The notes under the pieces: generated by a model
What the model saw: the letters and a program-made list of their open reading frames with translations, nothing else
What the model was told of the DNA's origin: nothing
Databases searched by the model: none
Made by a program: the position numbers and the translations under genes
Part shown: piece after piece, positions 28,631 to 38,022 of the stretch
Numbering within the stretch: the first letter of the stretch is position 1
How the letters are laid out: each line of letters opens with the position of its first letter
NCBI RefSeq assembly: GCF_009761815.1
Contig: NZ_RWIN01000028.1
Coordinates: forward strand, 61,697 to 125,696
DNA: 64,000 nt
Source of the DNA: Pseudomonas sp. PB120
Lineage (GTDB): Bacteria; Pseudomonadota; Gammaproteobacteria; Pseudomonadales; Pseudomonadaceae
Direction of reading: 5' to 3'

Positions 28631-31600
28631 TGGCAGGATTCCGTATTGGTTGTAGTGGGCGTCTGTTGCGACGGAAGCGTGGCCTGCATTGCTTGCTCGA
28701 TGGCTTCACGCAGACGTACGCGCTCGCTTTCGCCATTGTGATACCAAGCCTTTGACGAGACCCGGTGGATATGAGGGATGGCCCGTTGAAGCACGGATGG
28801 GCGCCAGATCTCCCGCGCGCGAGCGCGTTCGAGCAGCACGTGGCATGGGGCATCGCATTCGATGCCGATGGCGTACAGACCCGTGCTGGCGTTCTCGATG
28901 GCGAAGTCGAGACCGAAAGCATCGCCCTCGTTCGCGGGCGCGGCCTGCCAGCCTAGGGAGTGGATGAACTCGCCGACCAGTCTGACGAAACCATCACGCC
29001 GCTGACCTTTTTCGCGTTGCTTGCTGTTGCGATCCGTCTGCAGACGCTCGAGCAGCCTGCCACTGCTACCGAAATCGCCCGAGGAGAGCACGCGGGCGTA
29101 CTCCAAGTAGCCTTGCAGGTAATCACGCGGGCTGTTGGGCGCGCGATGCGTGTTGAGCATGTCGGAGATATCGGCGATCGGCATCGAGGTGATCATTACC
29201 ACCTTGCGTCGTGCACGGGTCACAGCCACATTCAAACGGCGCTCACCGCCAGTCTGCCCAAGCACGCCGAAGCTGCGGCGGAAGGTTCCCTGGCTGTTGC
29301 GACCGAAGGTGGAGGAGAAGATGATGATGTCACGTTCATCGCCCTGCACGTTTTCTACGTTCTTGACGAACACTGACATGTCCTCGCCTTCCTCGCTGCG
29401 CTCGCGCTCCTCGGCGTATGCAGTACGGAACAACTCGTCCTGCTCGGCTCGCTGCTCAAGGTGCTCCTCGATCAGTTCGGCCTGCTTGCGGTTGAAGGTG
29501 ACCACACCTACCGAAGGCCGCTGGCCATAGGGTTGCTGCCAGAGTTCGTTGAGGTATTCGACGACCCGTTCGGCTTCATCGGCGTTGCTCTGGTTCTGGT
29601 ACAGGCCACTAACCTGGATCAGCTCCAGCGGCTTGATACGCAGGATGTTCGCCTGCGGATGACGGACTGGGACGTTAAGACGATTACCGTAGAACGAAGC
29701 GTTTGAGAAACCGATCAGCTCACGGTAGGCCGAACGGTAATGGATCTGCAACGTAGTGTTGGGCAGGGCGTTGCGCGCCAATTGCAGCAGGTCGGGACAG
29801 TCCTTGATTTCGCGACGGTTCCAGGTGTCTTCGAAAGCTTCGCGTTGTTCATCGTCAGCATCTGGATCAGGCTCGTCACCGTCGAACACTTCGGCTTCAT
29901 CGCTTTCGATGCGGCTGGAGAAGAATGCTGTCGGTGGCATTTGCTTCTCGTCGCCACTGACCACTGTGACCTGGCCGCGAAATAGGGTCGGCAAGGCGAA
30001 CTCCACGGGCATCTGCGAGGCTTCGTCGTAGATTACAGTATCGAACAGGCCAGCCTTGAGGGGCAGCACGCGGCTGGCCACGTCCGGGTTCATCAGCCAC
30101 ACAGGGCGCAAGCTCATTAGGCCGAGGTTACTGCCCAGTTCGATGAATTCGCGCAGGCGCCGCGAGCGCTTACCGGTCAGGCGGGTGACATCATCCCACT
30201 GCTTGCGATTGCCCAGGCGAGCAAGGTCGATGCCGTTCGCCAGCAGTTCGCGGTTAAGCACGCGCATCTGTGCATCGGCTTGTGCGAGGCTGGCGACCTT
30301 GGCCCGAGCCTCGTCCTGGCTGAGCAGCAGTTCGGGGTGCGCCTGCTCGACGCGATGTTTCCATCCCAGTCGCGCTTCGCGGTTAAGCAAGCGCCTCACG
30401 GCGGATTCGAGTTGCTCGGGTGCAATACCGTCCAGTTGTTCCTGGCGCTGACGCAGCAGTGCGAGCAACTCCAGCTCCGGCGCGGCCAGTTGGCCAGCGC
30501 GGCCGCGAAATGCCTGATAGTCGGCGAGGAAGGGCTGCGCCTCATGCAGGCGATCGAGTATCAATTGATTATTCAGGTTGTGCGCGATGGCGTGTTGTAG
30601 ATGTTGAACCAGGTCATTGCCCAGCCAATCGCCGAGCACCTTGAGCTGGTCGAGGCTGGATTGGCGAACGCTGTGGCGCATCAGCGAGGCGTCGAGATTG
30701 TTCAGCAGCGCCTCGAGGTGTTGCTTGTCCCCGGACAGGACGGCCTCGTCGGCCTCCTGGGGGCGCGGCGATTGTGCTATGGCATGGGCCAGAGCCTGGA
30801 TCTCCAGCAGGTTGCGGATGTCGCTCTTCACTGCACTGATCAGTTCTAGGCCAGCTTGCTGACTTACTTTCTCCAGCTCTAATGCCTGATGCAGTGTCGC
30901 CAGCTCGGCGCGCAGAGGACGCCACTGGATTTCCAGGCAAATGGCGGCGTGCAGGATCGGCAGGACTTCAACGGCCAGGCTTTGCCCCAGCTCTTGGAGA
31001 AAGTTGCGCAGGCGCTTGCGCCGCAGCAGATGCAGCGGATTGATGTTCGCCAGCCAGGAGCGGGTGGACATTACCTTGGCGCAGTCGTGCTCCAGATGCC
31101 TGAGCGCCTTGCTCTCGACCAGGCTGAGGGCTGGCGACAGGATGGCTGCGTAGTGGTCCTGGTCCAGTTGACCGAGCTGCTGGTCGAGCTGGAGCATTTC
31201 GCCAAGAATCGACTCACCTTTTGGCGTCTGGCCGGCTTCGCGGCTGCGAAACAATGGCAGCCAGCGTGCCAGGCGTAGGCGTTGTTCTTCATTTAAACCG
31301 AGCAGAGTAGCGACATGGGTCGCTATCCAACTGCGGTACGGCGTCGGATCGTCGATCTCGAAGCTGGCGGAACGCGCCTGCAGCGTAGCCTGACGGTTGA
31401 TCTCGGCCTGGGTGAAACTGTGCAAGTTGTCGGTGAAGGCTTGTAATGTTGGGCGGTCGGCGGCGAAAGGCTGCAACTGTACTAACGGACTGCCCTCGAA
31501 GCGAGCTGGCAACCACAAGCGTATCAGAGGGGCGCAGTTTTCTACTATGCGGGTCAGGCTGGCAGGGTCCAGGGGGGCCAAGCGTTGACGCAAGGCCGGG

Positions 31601-34600
31601 AACTCGATTGGCGCTGGGCCGGACTCCAATTCAATCAGTTCACCGAGCAGTTGGCGATAACTGAGGCCGGTGTGTTCATCTAGGCGATGCAGGCTATGGT
31701 GGAAGCGGTCAAGTTCGCCCTCCAAGGCTTCGATACGGGCTGCAACCTCCTCGCGTTGGCGCCGCCAGCCTTGCGTCTGACTGCAATCGGTGAACAAGTT
31801 TTCCAGTTGTTCGCGGATACTACGGATAACCGGCTCGCGGTCGCGGTTGACGTCATTGAGCATGACGATGCGTTGGCCCAGACCTTCGGCCACCAGGCGC
31901 TTGTACACCACTTCTAGTGCCGCATGCTTCTGGCAAACCACGAGCAAACTGCGCTGGCGGCCGATGGCGTCGGCGACCATGTTGACGATGGTCTGACTCT
32001 TGCCGGTGCCTGGCGGCCCCTCGATCAGAAGCCCCGGACTCTGCCGTGCTTGGATCACCGCTGCCTCCTGCGAAGGGTCGCTGGCCACAGTAAAGAACCG
32101 TTGCAGCTCGTTTGGCGATACTTCGGGAACTGCCGCGTCGGCGGCTTTGAGGCGCAATGCAGTCTCCAGGCCGGTGCCGGCAGGCGACAGGTTCTTAAGC
32201 AAGCGCAAGTCTTCGCCGATGGCTTGCCCCATGAAAGTCACATGAAACAGTACCGCGGCGCAGCTCAGTTCATCTTGGTACGGAGCAATTTCCACTGTAC
32301 TGGCCGGCAAGCTGCCGAGCGTTCGCGAGCGGATGGTGGCGAGCATACCGAAGGCATCCATTACATCCGCGGCGCGGATCGACGAGCGGCCCAGAAGTTC
32401 GTCGGCGGTCTTGCGCCAGCGCTTAAAGGTTTCGGCACCAAGCACGCTTTCCAAGGCGGGGTTGAGCCGGACTTCTTCACGCTCACTGTCGAAGGCCAGT
32501 GCGGCATGGCCACGGCTGCCCAGCTCAAGCAGCAGTTTCATTGGCCACAGCAGCAACGGGATGATCCGCGTACGCGTGGTGCCACGTGCATCTCGGTTGA
32601 GCAGGAACGGGAAGCCAAGGTACAGGCCATCGATACCAGTGTCGCGCTTGTATAGCGCGCTCTGTCGGTACAAGGCGTGCAGGCGTGATTCCAGCCGGTC
32701 GATGAGCTGGAAGCATTCCGGGTCGAGGTTCACTGCGTTGGCATTGCGTTGCAGCAGGTGGTCGAGTAAGGCTGTGGCCGGACTGCGTTCACTGTTCAGT
32801 TCGTTGACGTCGACGCGTGCGGTAGTCTTACCGATGCTCATGCGCACCAGGGGGCCGCGCATCACGGCTGTTACCACCTTTTTCTCGAAGAAGTCGAGGA
32901 TTTGCGAGACATATTGCTGCTTCTGTGGTTCCAGCCACTGGTTCGTCGGGATGGCCAGCAGCACCAAAGTCTGAGCCAAGGGCATGCGCCGTTCCAGGAG
33001 AAATTGCTCGGCCCACTCGTCCACAGTCGGTACACCGCAGCGAGCAAAGCCGCGGATGCGCTCATCGACGCTGCGGTACAGCTCCATACGCGAATGCAGT
33101 AACAGTTCGGCTGCCGACTCCGCGTCGAACCAGCCAACATTGAAAGTCCTTGCCAGCTCAGCGGCCTCTTCGACGATCGAGGCGGCTGAACGGAATTGGC
33201 TGATTGCGGCACTAAGCAACACGATCAGATCTTCTTCAGCGATCACTCGGCGTTCTGACAAAGACATAAGTCCCGGGTGATCGGTGTCTGGAAGCAGTCG
33301 TTGACGTTCCTGCCACTCTGTCGCCAGCTTGGCGCGCGATGTCGACAACAGGTAAATCCGCAGCGTCTCCTCGACCAACTCGATGTGTTGATGTAGGGCT
33401 CGCTGGCGGACGCTCTCCCCGCGGGTCTTCAGGCGCGACAACCAATGGTCAGTCTGTAGTTGATCGAGCAGGTCTGGGACTGAACCGCTGATCAGACGAT
33501 AGCCTTCCAGTGGGTGGTCCAGCAGCCATCCCGGGGTGACAATGTCGCCGCGATGGATCAAGGGGATTTCCGGGTTGAGAGCCTTCAGTGCCAGCATGAG
33601 ACGGAAGTCATCTTCGATGCTCTCGTGCAGGACGATCTGTCGCAAGCTTGCGATCAAGGATGGAGCTAGGCCGACCTGCTCCGCCCAAGTCACGATCACA
33701 CCGCGTATCAGATGGTCCAGGGCCTGTTGCCAGTTGTCCGCCTGTGCCGCTGCCAGGGCGAATACACCAGGTTTGTGGTAAGACCGTGGACCCAACTGCA
33801 GTGTGGCGCCTTCGCCGCCGTCATTCTGTTGGACGGAGGAGGCGGGTGCCTCGACCGCAATGCCGTTGAGCCACTCCTCAACTTGTCGCCATTGCCAGCG
33901 TTGGTGGCGGTCGCGTGCCAGCAGACCACGCAGTAGCAGATTCAGTTGCGGGTCGAGGTCGTCAGGGATGGGCACGCCGTTGGCCAGCACGTGGATAAGG
34001 AAGGCATTGGCATTAATGCCATTAAAGCAGGCACCCTCGGTTAGTTGCTCGAGCAGGATCATGCCCAGGCTCCACCAGTCAGATGCCGCAGCAACACCTC
34101 CAGCGATGGCCTCGGGCGCCGTGTATCGACTGGTTTCTAATGGCGACACAATATCTAAGTCGAACTCCGATAGGCGTGCTGAACCGAAGCCGCTGATCAC
34201 CAGATCTAACGGGTCGCGGGAGCGTACCAGTAGACTGGCTGGGCGCAGGTCACGGTGACGCAGACCTGCCTCGTTGAAAGCATGCAGTGCCTGGCCCAGT
34301 TCACTGACCACGTAGCGAACGCTTTCGCTATCGCGAATCACGTTGCCAAGGTCTAAAAGAGTACCGCCGTTGAGTTCTTCGATGACCTCGAAGGCGCGGT
34401 CATCCCAGCGACCAGTAGAGATGATCTCAGGGACATGTTCGCGCGGCAGACGGCGGATCACGTCGTAGATTGCCGGATCCGGTTCGGCACCCTGTCGATA
34501 TAGGGTTAGCACTGCTTGCTGCGCGGTTTCGTCGTGTTTGGCGAGGTATCGTGCATGCACGCCATCGGTATTGCTGATCTGTCGGATCAGGCGCCAACCA

Positions 34601-34938
34601 TCAATTAGAGTTTCAGTGGTGGCCTCTGGCTCGCCGATTTCTAACTCAGAGACGGAGGGCGCCACAGCTTGCGCAAGTGTCCCACCACATTCGAGGCACA
34701 TCAGGTCGCCATCGTCCATTTGGTGACCGTTTTCGCAAACTAAAGCAGGGACGTTGTCCTGTGCCGGGCTAACATCGACGATGCTCTCCTGGGTGACGAT
34801 AGCCTGGGGGCGCCATCCATCAGGGTGGATGGGCTCACCGGCGAGGTCCCATCCGCAGGGCTGGTCCCGGATAGACCCCTCGCAAAACATCTCATGGAGA
34901 GAGCGCTCAGTTTTGCAATTGGGGCAGAAACGTATCAT
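28627..34938 (-). CDS. Zinc-ribbon / pseudokinase / SF1 helicase / endonuclease fusion
   Basis: 2103 aa. Zinc ribbons at 1-90 (CPNC at 5-8, CLEC at 81-84). Kinase fold 112-358 keeps HRD (228-230), YTAPE and DWWSLG but has Thr145 for the VAIK Lys, Ser235 for the catalytic-loop Asn and Ser249 for the DFG Asp, so catalysis is unlikely. Upf1-like SF1 helicase: Walker A GPPGTGKS (974-981), DEAS Walker B (about 1637), GDEKQMPP and a VAVTRAR motif. The last about 110 residues (FGLDFAI, IGIECD, SVLQR) match MTES_1575-type PD-(D/E)XK nucleases. Third gene of a four-gene operon, 14 bases after the radical-SAM gene. Confidence 0.88.
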   Translation of the reverse strand: MIRFCPNCKTERSLHEMFCEGSIRDQPCGWDLAGEPIHPDGWRPQAIVTQESIVDVSPAQDNVPALVCENGHQMDDGDLMCLECGGTLAQAVAPSVSELEIGEPEATTETLIDGWRLIRQISNTDGVHARYLAKHDETAQQAVLTLYRQGAEPDPAIYDVIRRLPREHVPEIISTGRWDDRAFEVIEELNGGTLLDLGNVIRDSESVRYVVSELGQALHAFNEAGLRHRDLRPASLLVRSRDPLDLVISGFGSARLSEFDLDIVSPLETSRYTAPEAIAGGVAAASDWWSLGMILLEQLTEGACFNGINANAFLIHVLANGVPIPDDLDPQLNLLLRGLLARDRHQRWQWRQVEEWLNGIAVEAPASSVQQNDGGEGATLQLGPRSYHKPGVFALAAAQADNWQQALDHLIRGVIVTWAEQVGLAPSLIASLRQIVLHESIEDDFRLMLALKALNPEIPLIHRGDIVTPGWLLDHPLEGYRLISGSVPDLLDQLQTDHWLSRLKTRGESVRQRALHQHIELVEETLRIYLLSTSRAKLATEWQERQRLLPDTDHPGLMSLSERRVIAEEDLIVLLSAAISQFRSAASIVEEAAELARTFNVGWFDAESAAELLLHSRMELYRSVDERIRGFARCGVPTVDEWAEQFLLERRMPLAQTLVLLAIPTNQWLEPQKQQYVSQILDFFEKKVVTAVMRGPLVRMSIGKTTARVDVNELNSERSPATALLDHLLQRNANAVNLDPECFQLIDRLESRLHALYRQSALYKRDTGIDGLYLGFPFLLNRDARGTTRTRIIPLLLWPMKLLLELGSRGHAALAFDSEREEVRLNPALESVLGAETFKRWRKTADELLGRSSIRAADVMDAFGMLATIRSRTLGSLPASTVEIAPYQDELSCAAVLFHVTFMGQAIGEDLRLLKNLSPAGTGLETALRLKAADAAVPEVSPNELQRFFTVASDPSQEAAVIQARQSPGLLIEGPPGTGKSQTIVNMVADAIGRQRSLLVVCQKHAALEVVYKRLVAEGLGQRIVMLNDVNRDREPVIRSIREQLENLFTDCSQTQGWRRQREEVAARIEALEGELDRFHHSLHRLDEHTGLSYRQLLGELIELESGPAPIEFPALRQRLAPLDPASLTRIVENCAPLIRLWLPARFEGSPLVQLQPFAADRPTLQAFTDNLHSFTQAEINRQATLQARSASFEIDDPTPYRSWIATHVATLLGLNEEQRLRLARWLPLFRSREAGQTPKGESILGEMLQLDQQLGQLDQDHYAAILSPALSLVESKALRHLEHDCAKVMSTRSWLANINPLHLLRRKRLRNFLQELGQSLAVEVLPILHAAICLEIQWRPLRAELATLHQALELEKVSQQAGLELISAVKSDIRNLLEIQALAHAIAQSPRPQEADEAVLSGDKQHLEALLNNLDASLMRHSVRQSSLDQLKVLGDWLGNDLVQHLQHAIAHNLNNQLILDRLHEAQPFLADYQAFRGRAGQLAAPELELLALLRQRQEQLDGIAPEQLESAVRRLLNREARLGWKHRVEQAHPELLLSQDEARAKVASLAQADAQMRVLNRELLANGIDLARLGNRKQWDDVTRLTGKRSRRLREFIELGSNLGLMSLRPVWLMNPDVASRVLPLKAGLFDTVIYDEASQMPVEFALPTLFRGQVTVVSGDEKQMPPTAFFSSRIESDEAEVFDGDEPDPDADDEQREAFEDTWNRREIKDCPDLLQLARNALPNTTLQIHYRSAYRELIGFSNASFYGNRLNVPVRHPQANILRIKPLELIQVSGLYQNQSNADEAERVVEYLNELWQQPYGQRPSVGVVTFNRKQAELIEEHLEQRAEQDELFRTAYAEERERSEEGEDMSVFVKNVENVQGDERDIIIFSSTFGRNSQGTFRRSFGVLGQTGGERRLNVAVTRARRKVVMITSMPIADISDMLNTHRAPNSPRDYLQGYLEYARVLSSGDFGSSGRLLERLQTDRNSKQREKGQRRDGFVRLVGEFIHSLGWQAAPANEGDAFGLDFAIENASTGLYAIGIECDAPCHVLLERARAREIWRPSVLQRAIPHIHRVSSKAWYHNGESERVRLREAIEQAMQATLPSQQTPTTTNTESCQ

Positions 34939-34952
34939 GGGGTGTACTCCAC

Positions 34953-35597
34953 TCAGCGGCGTCGTGCTGCGTGTGCGCTGATCTGTAAATGGTGGCCCTG
35001 GTCCTGCAGTAGATCGCGCAATCGCAACAGGTCACCGCGCCGGGGTATTCCGGCCATCCACACGCTGCCCGTTTCGTCGAACATCAAGTCGAGCGCCTTG
35101 TCGGCGGGCTCGAGTGGGCGATCGTAGTTGCCCAGGCGCGTCCGGCCTATTGGGGTGAGCAGGCTAAGGCGTTGGTTGTCACTGCCACGCAGGGCCATGG
35201 ATTGGCTGAGTGTTTCGTCATAGGGATCACTGATCAAGGCGTCGATCAGGCCGTTGGCCTGGCGCAGTTTTGCGTCGAGCTTTTCGAGGGGGTAGCCGCT
35301 GTAGACCAAGATATCAGCTTGGCTAAGACGACGCAGGCCTTGGAGCAGGCGGAGCAGAGCGTCGAACTGGTCGAATGGTTCACCGCCGGAAATCGTGATG
35401 CCCTCTGCCTCGCGCAGCCAGGGCGTAATCTGTTCAAGCAGTTTCTCCGTCGACAAACGGAGATGTCCTGCCCCCCATGTGTCGGCAGAGATACAGCCAG
35501 GGCAGCGGATGCTGCAGCCTTGGAACCAAATGCCCAAGCGTCGACCTGGACCGAGGGTAGTAACCGGAAAGTGCACGCGCGACAGGCTCAGCTCCAT
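34953..35597 (-). CDS. NrdG-like radical-SAM 4Fe-4S protein
   Basis: 214 aa with the radical-SAM cluster motif C28-x3-C32-x2-C35 (GCSIRCPGC) and the SAM-contacting GGEPFDQ. The short fold and WFQGC context match the NrdG activase group, which generates glycyl radicals. No glycyl-radical enzyme lies nearby, so a different substrate is likely, perhaps an operon partner or a nucleotide. It sits two bases after the AAA+ gene and 14 before the fusion gene. Such embedding in a helicase/nuclease operon is unusual and suggests an accessory modification or signal-generating step; this is inference. Confidence 0.88.
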   Translation of the reverse strand: MELSLSRVHFPVTTLGPGRRLGIWFQGCSIRCPGCISADTWGAGHLRLSTEKLLEQITPWLREAEGITISGGEPFDQFDALLRLLQGLRRLSQADILVYSGYPLEKLDAKLRQANGLIDALISDPYDETLSQSMALRGSDNQRLSLLTPIGRTRLGNYDRPLEPADKALDLMFDETGSVWMAGIPRRGDLLRLRDLLQDQGHHLQISAHAARRR

Positions 35598-35599
35598 GT

Positions 35600-37432
35600 T
35601 CAGTAACGTTCCATTGTCAGTCCGCGATTGCTCAACTCGGTGATCCTAAAATGTTCGCCTGGTCGCGCATCCTGGTCGAACAGAGCTCGTGACAATGGGT
35701 TAAGCAGATTTGCCTCCAACTGATTGCGGATGCCTCGGCCACCGTTGGACAGGTCGTGCAAGCATAGTCCTTGCAAGGTCTGGCGCGCCTGGATTGTCAA
35801 TTCGATGAAGAGGTCCTGCGCCTCTAGGTCGCTGAAAGTGGTGTTGACCATCTGGTCGAAGATCTGCACGGCGATGTCTTCACGAATAAAGTCGAAGACA
35901 ATGATGTTCTCACCGATGCGATTGAGAATCTCCGGACGGTTCAGAACCAGCTTGAAATGCCGGTCGATTTCACTGCGCACCTTGCTCTGGACCTGCTCGA
36001 AGGCTTCACCTGGTAGGACATTGGCGACCCGTTCGCCATTGTCGCCATAGCGGTAGATGCCCAGGTTGGAGGTGAACACGATCAGTGCTTCGGAGAAGTA
36101 CACCCGATCCCCTCGGCCGGAGGTGAGCACGCCGTCGTCGAGGATCTGCAGGAATTTGTCAAGGATGCGCGGGTGGGCTTTTTCGATTTCATCGAAAAGC
36201 ACCACACTGAACGGTTTCTCGCGGATCGCATTAGTTAGTTCGCCGCCGACGTCATAACCCACGTAGCCAGGCGGTGCGCCAATCAAGCGTTGATCGGCAT
36301 GCTCGGCACTGAACTCAGACATGTCGAAGCGAATGTAGGCGCTTTCGTCGCCGAATAGCAGGCTGGTGACGGTTTTAGCCAATTCGGTCTTGCCCACCCC
36401 GGTCGGGCCGGCGAGGAAGGCAACGCCCCGGGGCCGATTGCCTTTGCGGCCGGCTCCGACGCCGGTCATCGCTCGTTTGACGATGTCGAGCATGTGAGTG
36501 ACGGCGTGCTGCTGGCCTTTAATCCGCTGGTGGACGATGGCGTCAGCCTGGCGGATGCGCTGACGGTCGATTTTTAGCCAAGGATCCTCTGTGACACCGA
36601 TCTTGTAGCGGCGTACAGCATCGGCGATCTGCTCCATGGCCACGCCCTCGACCCGTGCCAGTTGCGCGATGGCACTGAGGTCGAGCAACAGCAGCCCTTC
36701 GGTGTTCTGTACGAATACGTCCACGGCCTGGCGAGTGGCCTCTTCGTTGGCACCCTGGTTACCATTGAGCCCTTTGAGTAGGGCTGGTGCCAGTGCACGA
36801 CGCGCCAGTTGGTCGGGTTTGGAAACAGGGATGTGGCGCATGCGGGGATTATCGATCAGCAACCAATCGGGCAGATCACCTTCCTTTTCTACCAGCCAGA
36901 GAAGGGTGTTGAAGAACGGTCTGCGCAACTCCGTGGCTGGACGGCTGCGAGCCTGATGGGACAGCACCAGAGCCTGAGTGAACATTTGATGTTCGACAGC
37001 GGTAAGTGAGTCGTTGCGCACTACCAAGCGCGAGGCGAAGTCGATCAACAACGCGATGGGCTCACCGGCACGGCCAATCAAGCGCGGTAAAGTGGCGCCG
37101 AGTAGGTCAACTCCTGCTGGCGCGATACCGTCAACTGGGGTCAACCCGAGTTCCTGCATCAGTGTATGGCCGGCCGTCGGGTCAGTGCCAGGGATGCTGA
37201 TCGCTTGGAAGCCGGATACCGGGTCCCAGGCGAGTACATGGGCATACCCTGCATTGAGCAAGGCATTGCAGAGAGTCTGGTTGAAGCTCTGCGCGGTTAC
37301 CGTGCCAGGCGCCACTTCACTGGCCTGCAGGTCGCGGATGTTGCCTGACAGAACGAACTGGCTCTTCAGCGGCAAGAAGCGCAGAAGGTCACGCAGCCAA
37401 CGTGGGCTTTCAAACATCTTATTCCCTGACAT
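35600..37432 (-). CDS. ClpB-like AAA+ ATPase
   Basis: 610 aa. N-terminal 1-190 is a distinct region (LLRFLPLKSQFVLSGNIRDL) with a possible degenerate P-loop-fold domain around 70-200. C-terminal AAA+ of ClpA/ClpB D2 type: Walker A GPTGVGKT (342-349), pore-loop GYVGY, Walker B VVLFDEIEKAH (410-420), sensor FTSNLG, then a D2-small domain. No ClpP-binding loop is evident. It is first in the operon, so it probably drives the expression of the downstream genes. Likely remodels partners of this complex. Confidence 0.88.
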   Translation of the reverse strand: MSGNKMFESPRWLRDLLRFLPLKSQFVLSGNIRDLQASEVAPGTVTAQSFNQTLCNALLNAGYAHVLAWDPVSGFQAISIPGTDPTAGHTLMQELGLTPVDGIAPAGVDLLGATLPRLIGRAGEPIALLIDFASRLVVRNDSLTAVEHQMFTQALVLSHQARSRPATELRRPFFNTLLWLVEKEGDLPDWLLIDNPRMRHIPVSKPDQLARRALAPALLKGLNGNQGANEEATRQAVDVFVQNTEGLLLLDLSAIAQLARVEGVAMEQIADAVRRYKIGVTEDPWLKIDRQRIRQADAIVHQRIKGQQHAVTHMLDIVKRAMTGVGAGRKGNRPRGVAFLAGPTGVGKTELAKTVTSLLFGDESAYIRFDMSEFSAEHADQRLIGAPPGYVGYDVGGELTNAIREKPFSVVLFDEIEKAHPRILDKFLQILDDGVLTSGRGDRVYFSEALIVFTSNLGIYRYGDNGERVANVLPGEAFEQVQSKVRSEIDRHFKLVLNRPEILNRIGENIIVFDFIREDIAVQIFDQMVNTTFSDLEAQDLFIELTIQARQTLQGLCLHDLSNGGRGIRNQLEANLLNPLSRALFDQDARPGEHFRITELSNRGLTMERY

Positions 37433-37622
37433 GTTTCAGCTCGTAACGTTGGTAGATACACGCAGGGTATTGCCCAATGCGAGCATTTTCCAGTCCATCG
37501 CTACGAAAGGTCTGTCAGAAATAGTGGTAGATGTGTTGGTCTTAGGTAAACGCCTGGTCAATGCCCCTTAACTGGTTGCTCCAAGCGTTTCTCAAAGCGA
37601 ATTTAACCTTCCGCTAGACTCT

Positions 37623-37871
37623 TCAACTGCTGCCAGGGGAGGTTTCGATAGAGGCGACTGCTGTGGCGCTATATTGGGCGCGCAGCGCAGCACCCGTGGA
37701 GCAGTAGTGGCCTGTCAGCGCAAAGCAGCTTCGGCAAATCATCAGGTGGTCTATGTACAAATCACGGGCTTGGCGCCACTCAGGTGAAGCGGTGGCGGCG
37801 GTGTTATGGGCGCGTTGCTCGATAACCGAACGTATCGTTGCCGGAGGGGGCGGCAAGTAAATTCGTTTCAT
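37623..37871 (-). CDS. Small Cys-containing hypothetical protein
   Basis: 82 aa from ATG 37871 (a TTG one codon upstream is also open). It has a cysteine cluster in HLMICRSCF and YCSTGAALR, a pattern I recall from small proteins on other Pseudomonas islands (CRxC then GRYC..GxxL). No clear SD. It starts inside the GGGAACC repeat region's left flank and lies downstream of the primase gene on the same strand. Function unknown. Confidence 0.5.
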   Translation of the reverse strand: MKRIYLPPPPATIRSVIEQRAHNTAATASPEWRQARDLYIDHLMICRSCFALTGHYCSTGAALRAQYSATAVASIETSPGSS

Positions 37872-37888
37872 CAACTACATATTTTTTC

Positions 37889-37977
37889 GGGGGAACCGAG
37901 GGAAGCAAGGGAACCACCAGAAGCTGGTGGGCTCTATCGGTTCCCTCTGTTTTGCTTGCTGGGGAACTGGGGGAACC
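37889..37977. repeat. GGGAACC repeat cluster near primase 3' end
   Basis: Within 90 bases: GGGAACC at 37891-37897, 37909-37915 and 37971-37977, GGGAACT at 37962-37968 and inverted GGTTCCC at 37939-37945. Some copies have two more G upstream. The location just after the primase gene suggests origin iterons, analogous to P4 ori/crr. No binding data; inference. Confidence 0.5.
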
Positions 37978-38022
37978 GCTACTGCAGTTAGACGCCAAGC
38001 CAGTTTCAGCGATTCGGCCATT

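Noticed and set aside
34090..34610. Active Ser/Thr protein kinase in the large fusion
   Set aside because: The three key catalytic residues are replaced, so an active kinase is not supported.
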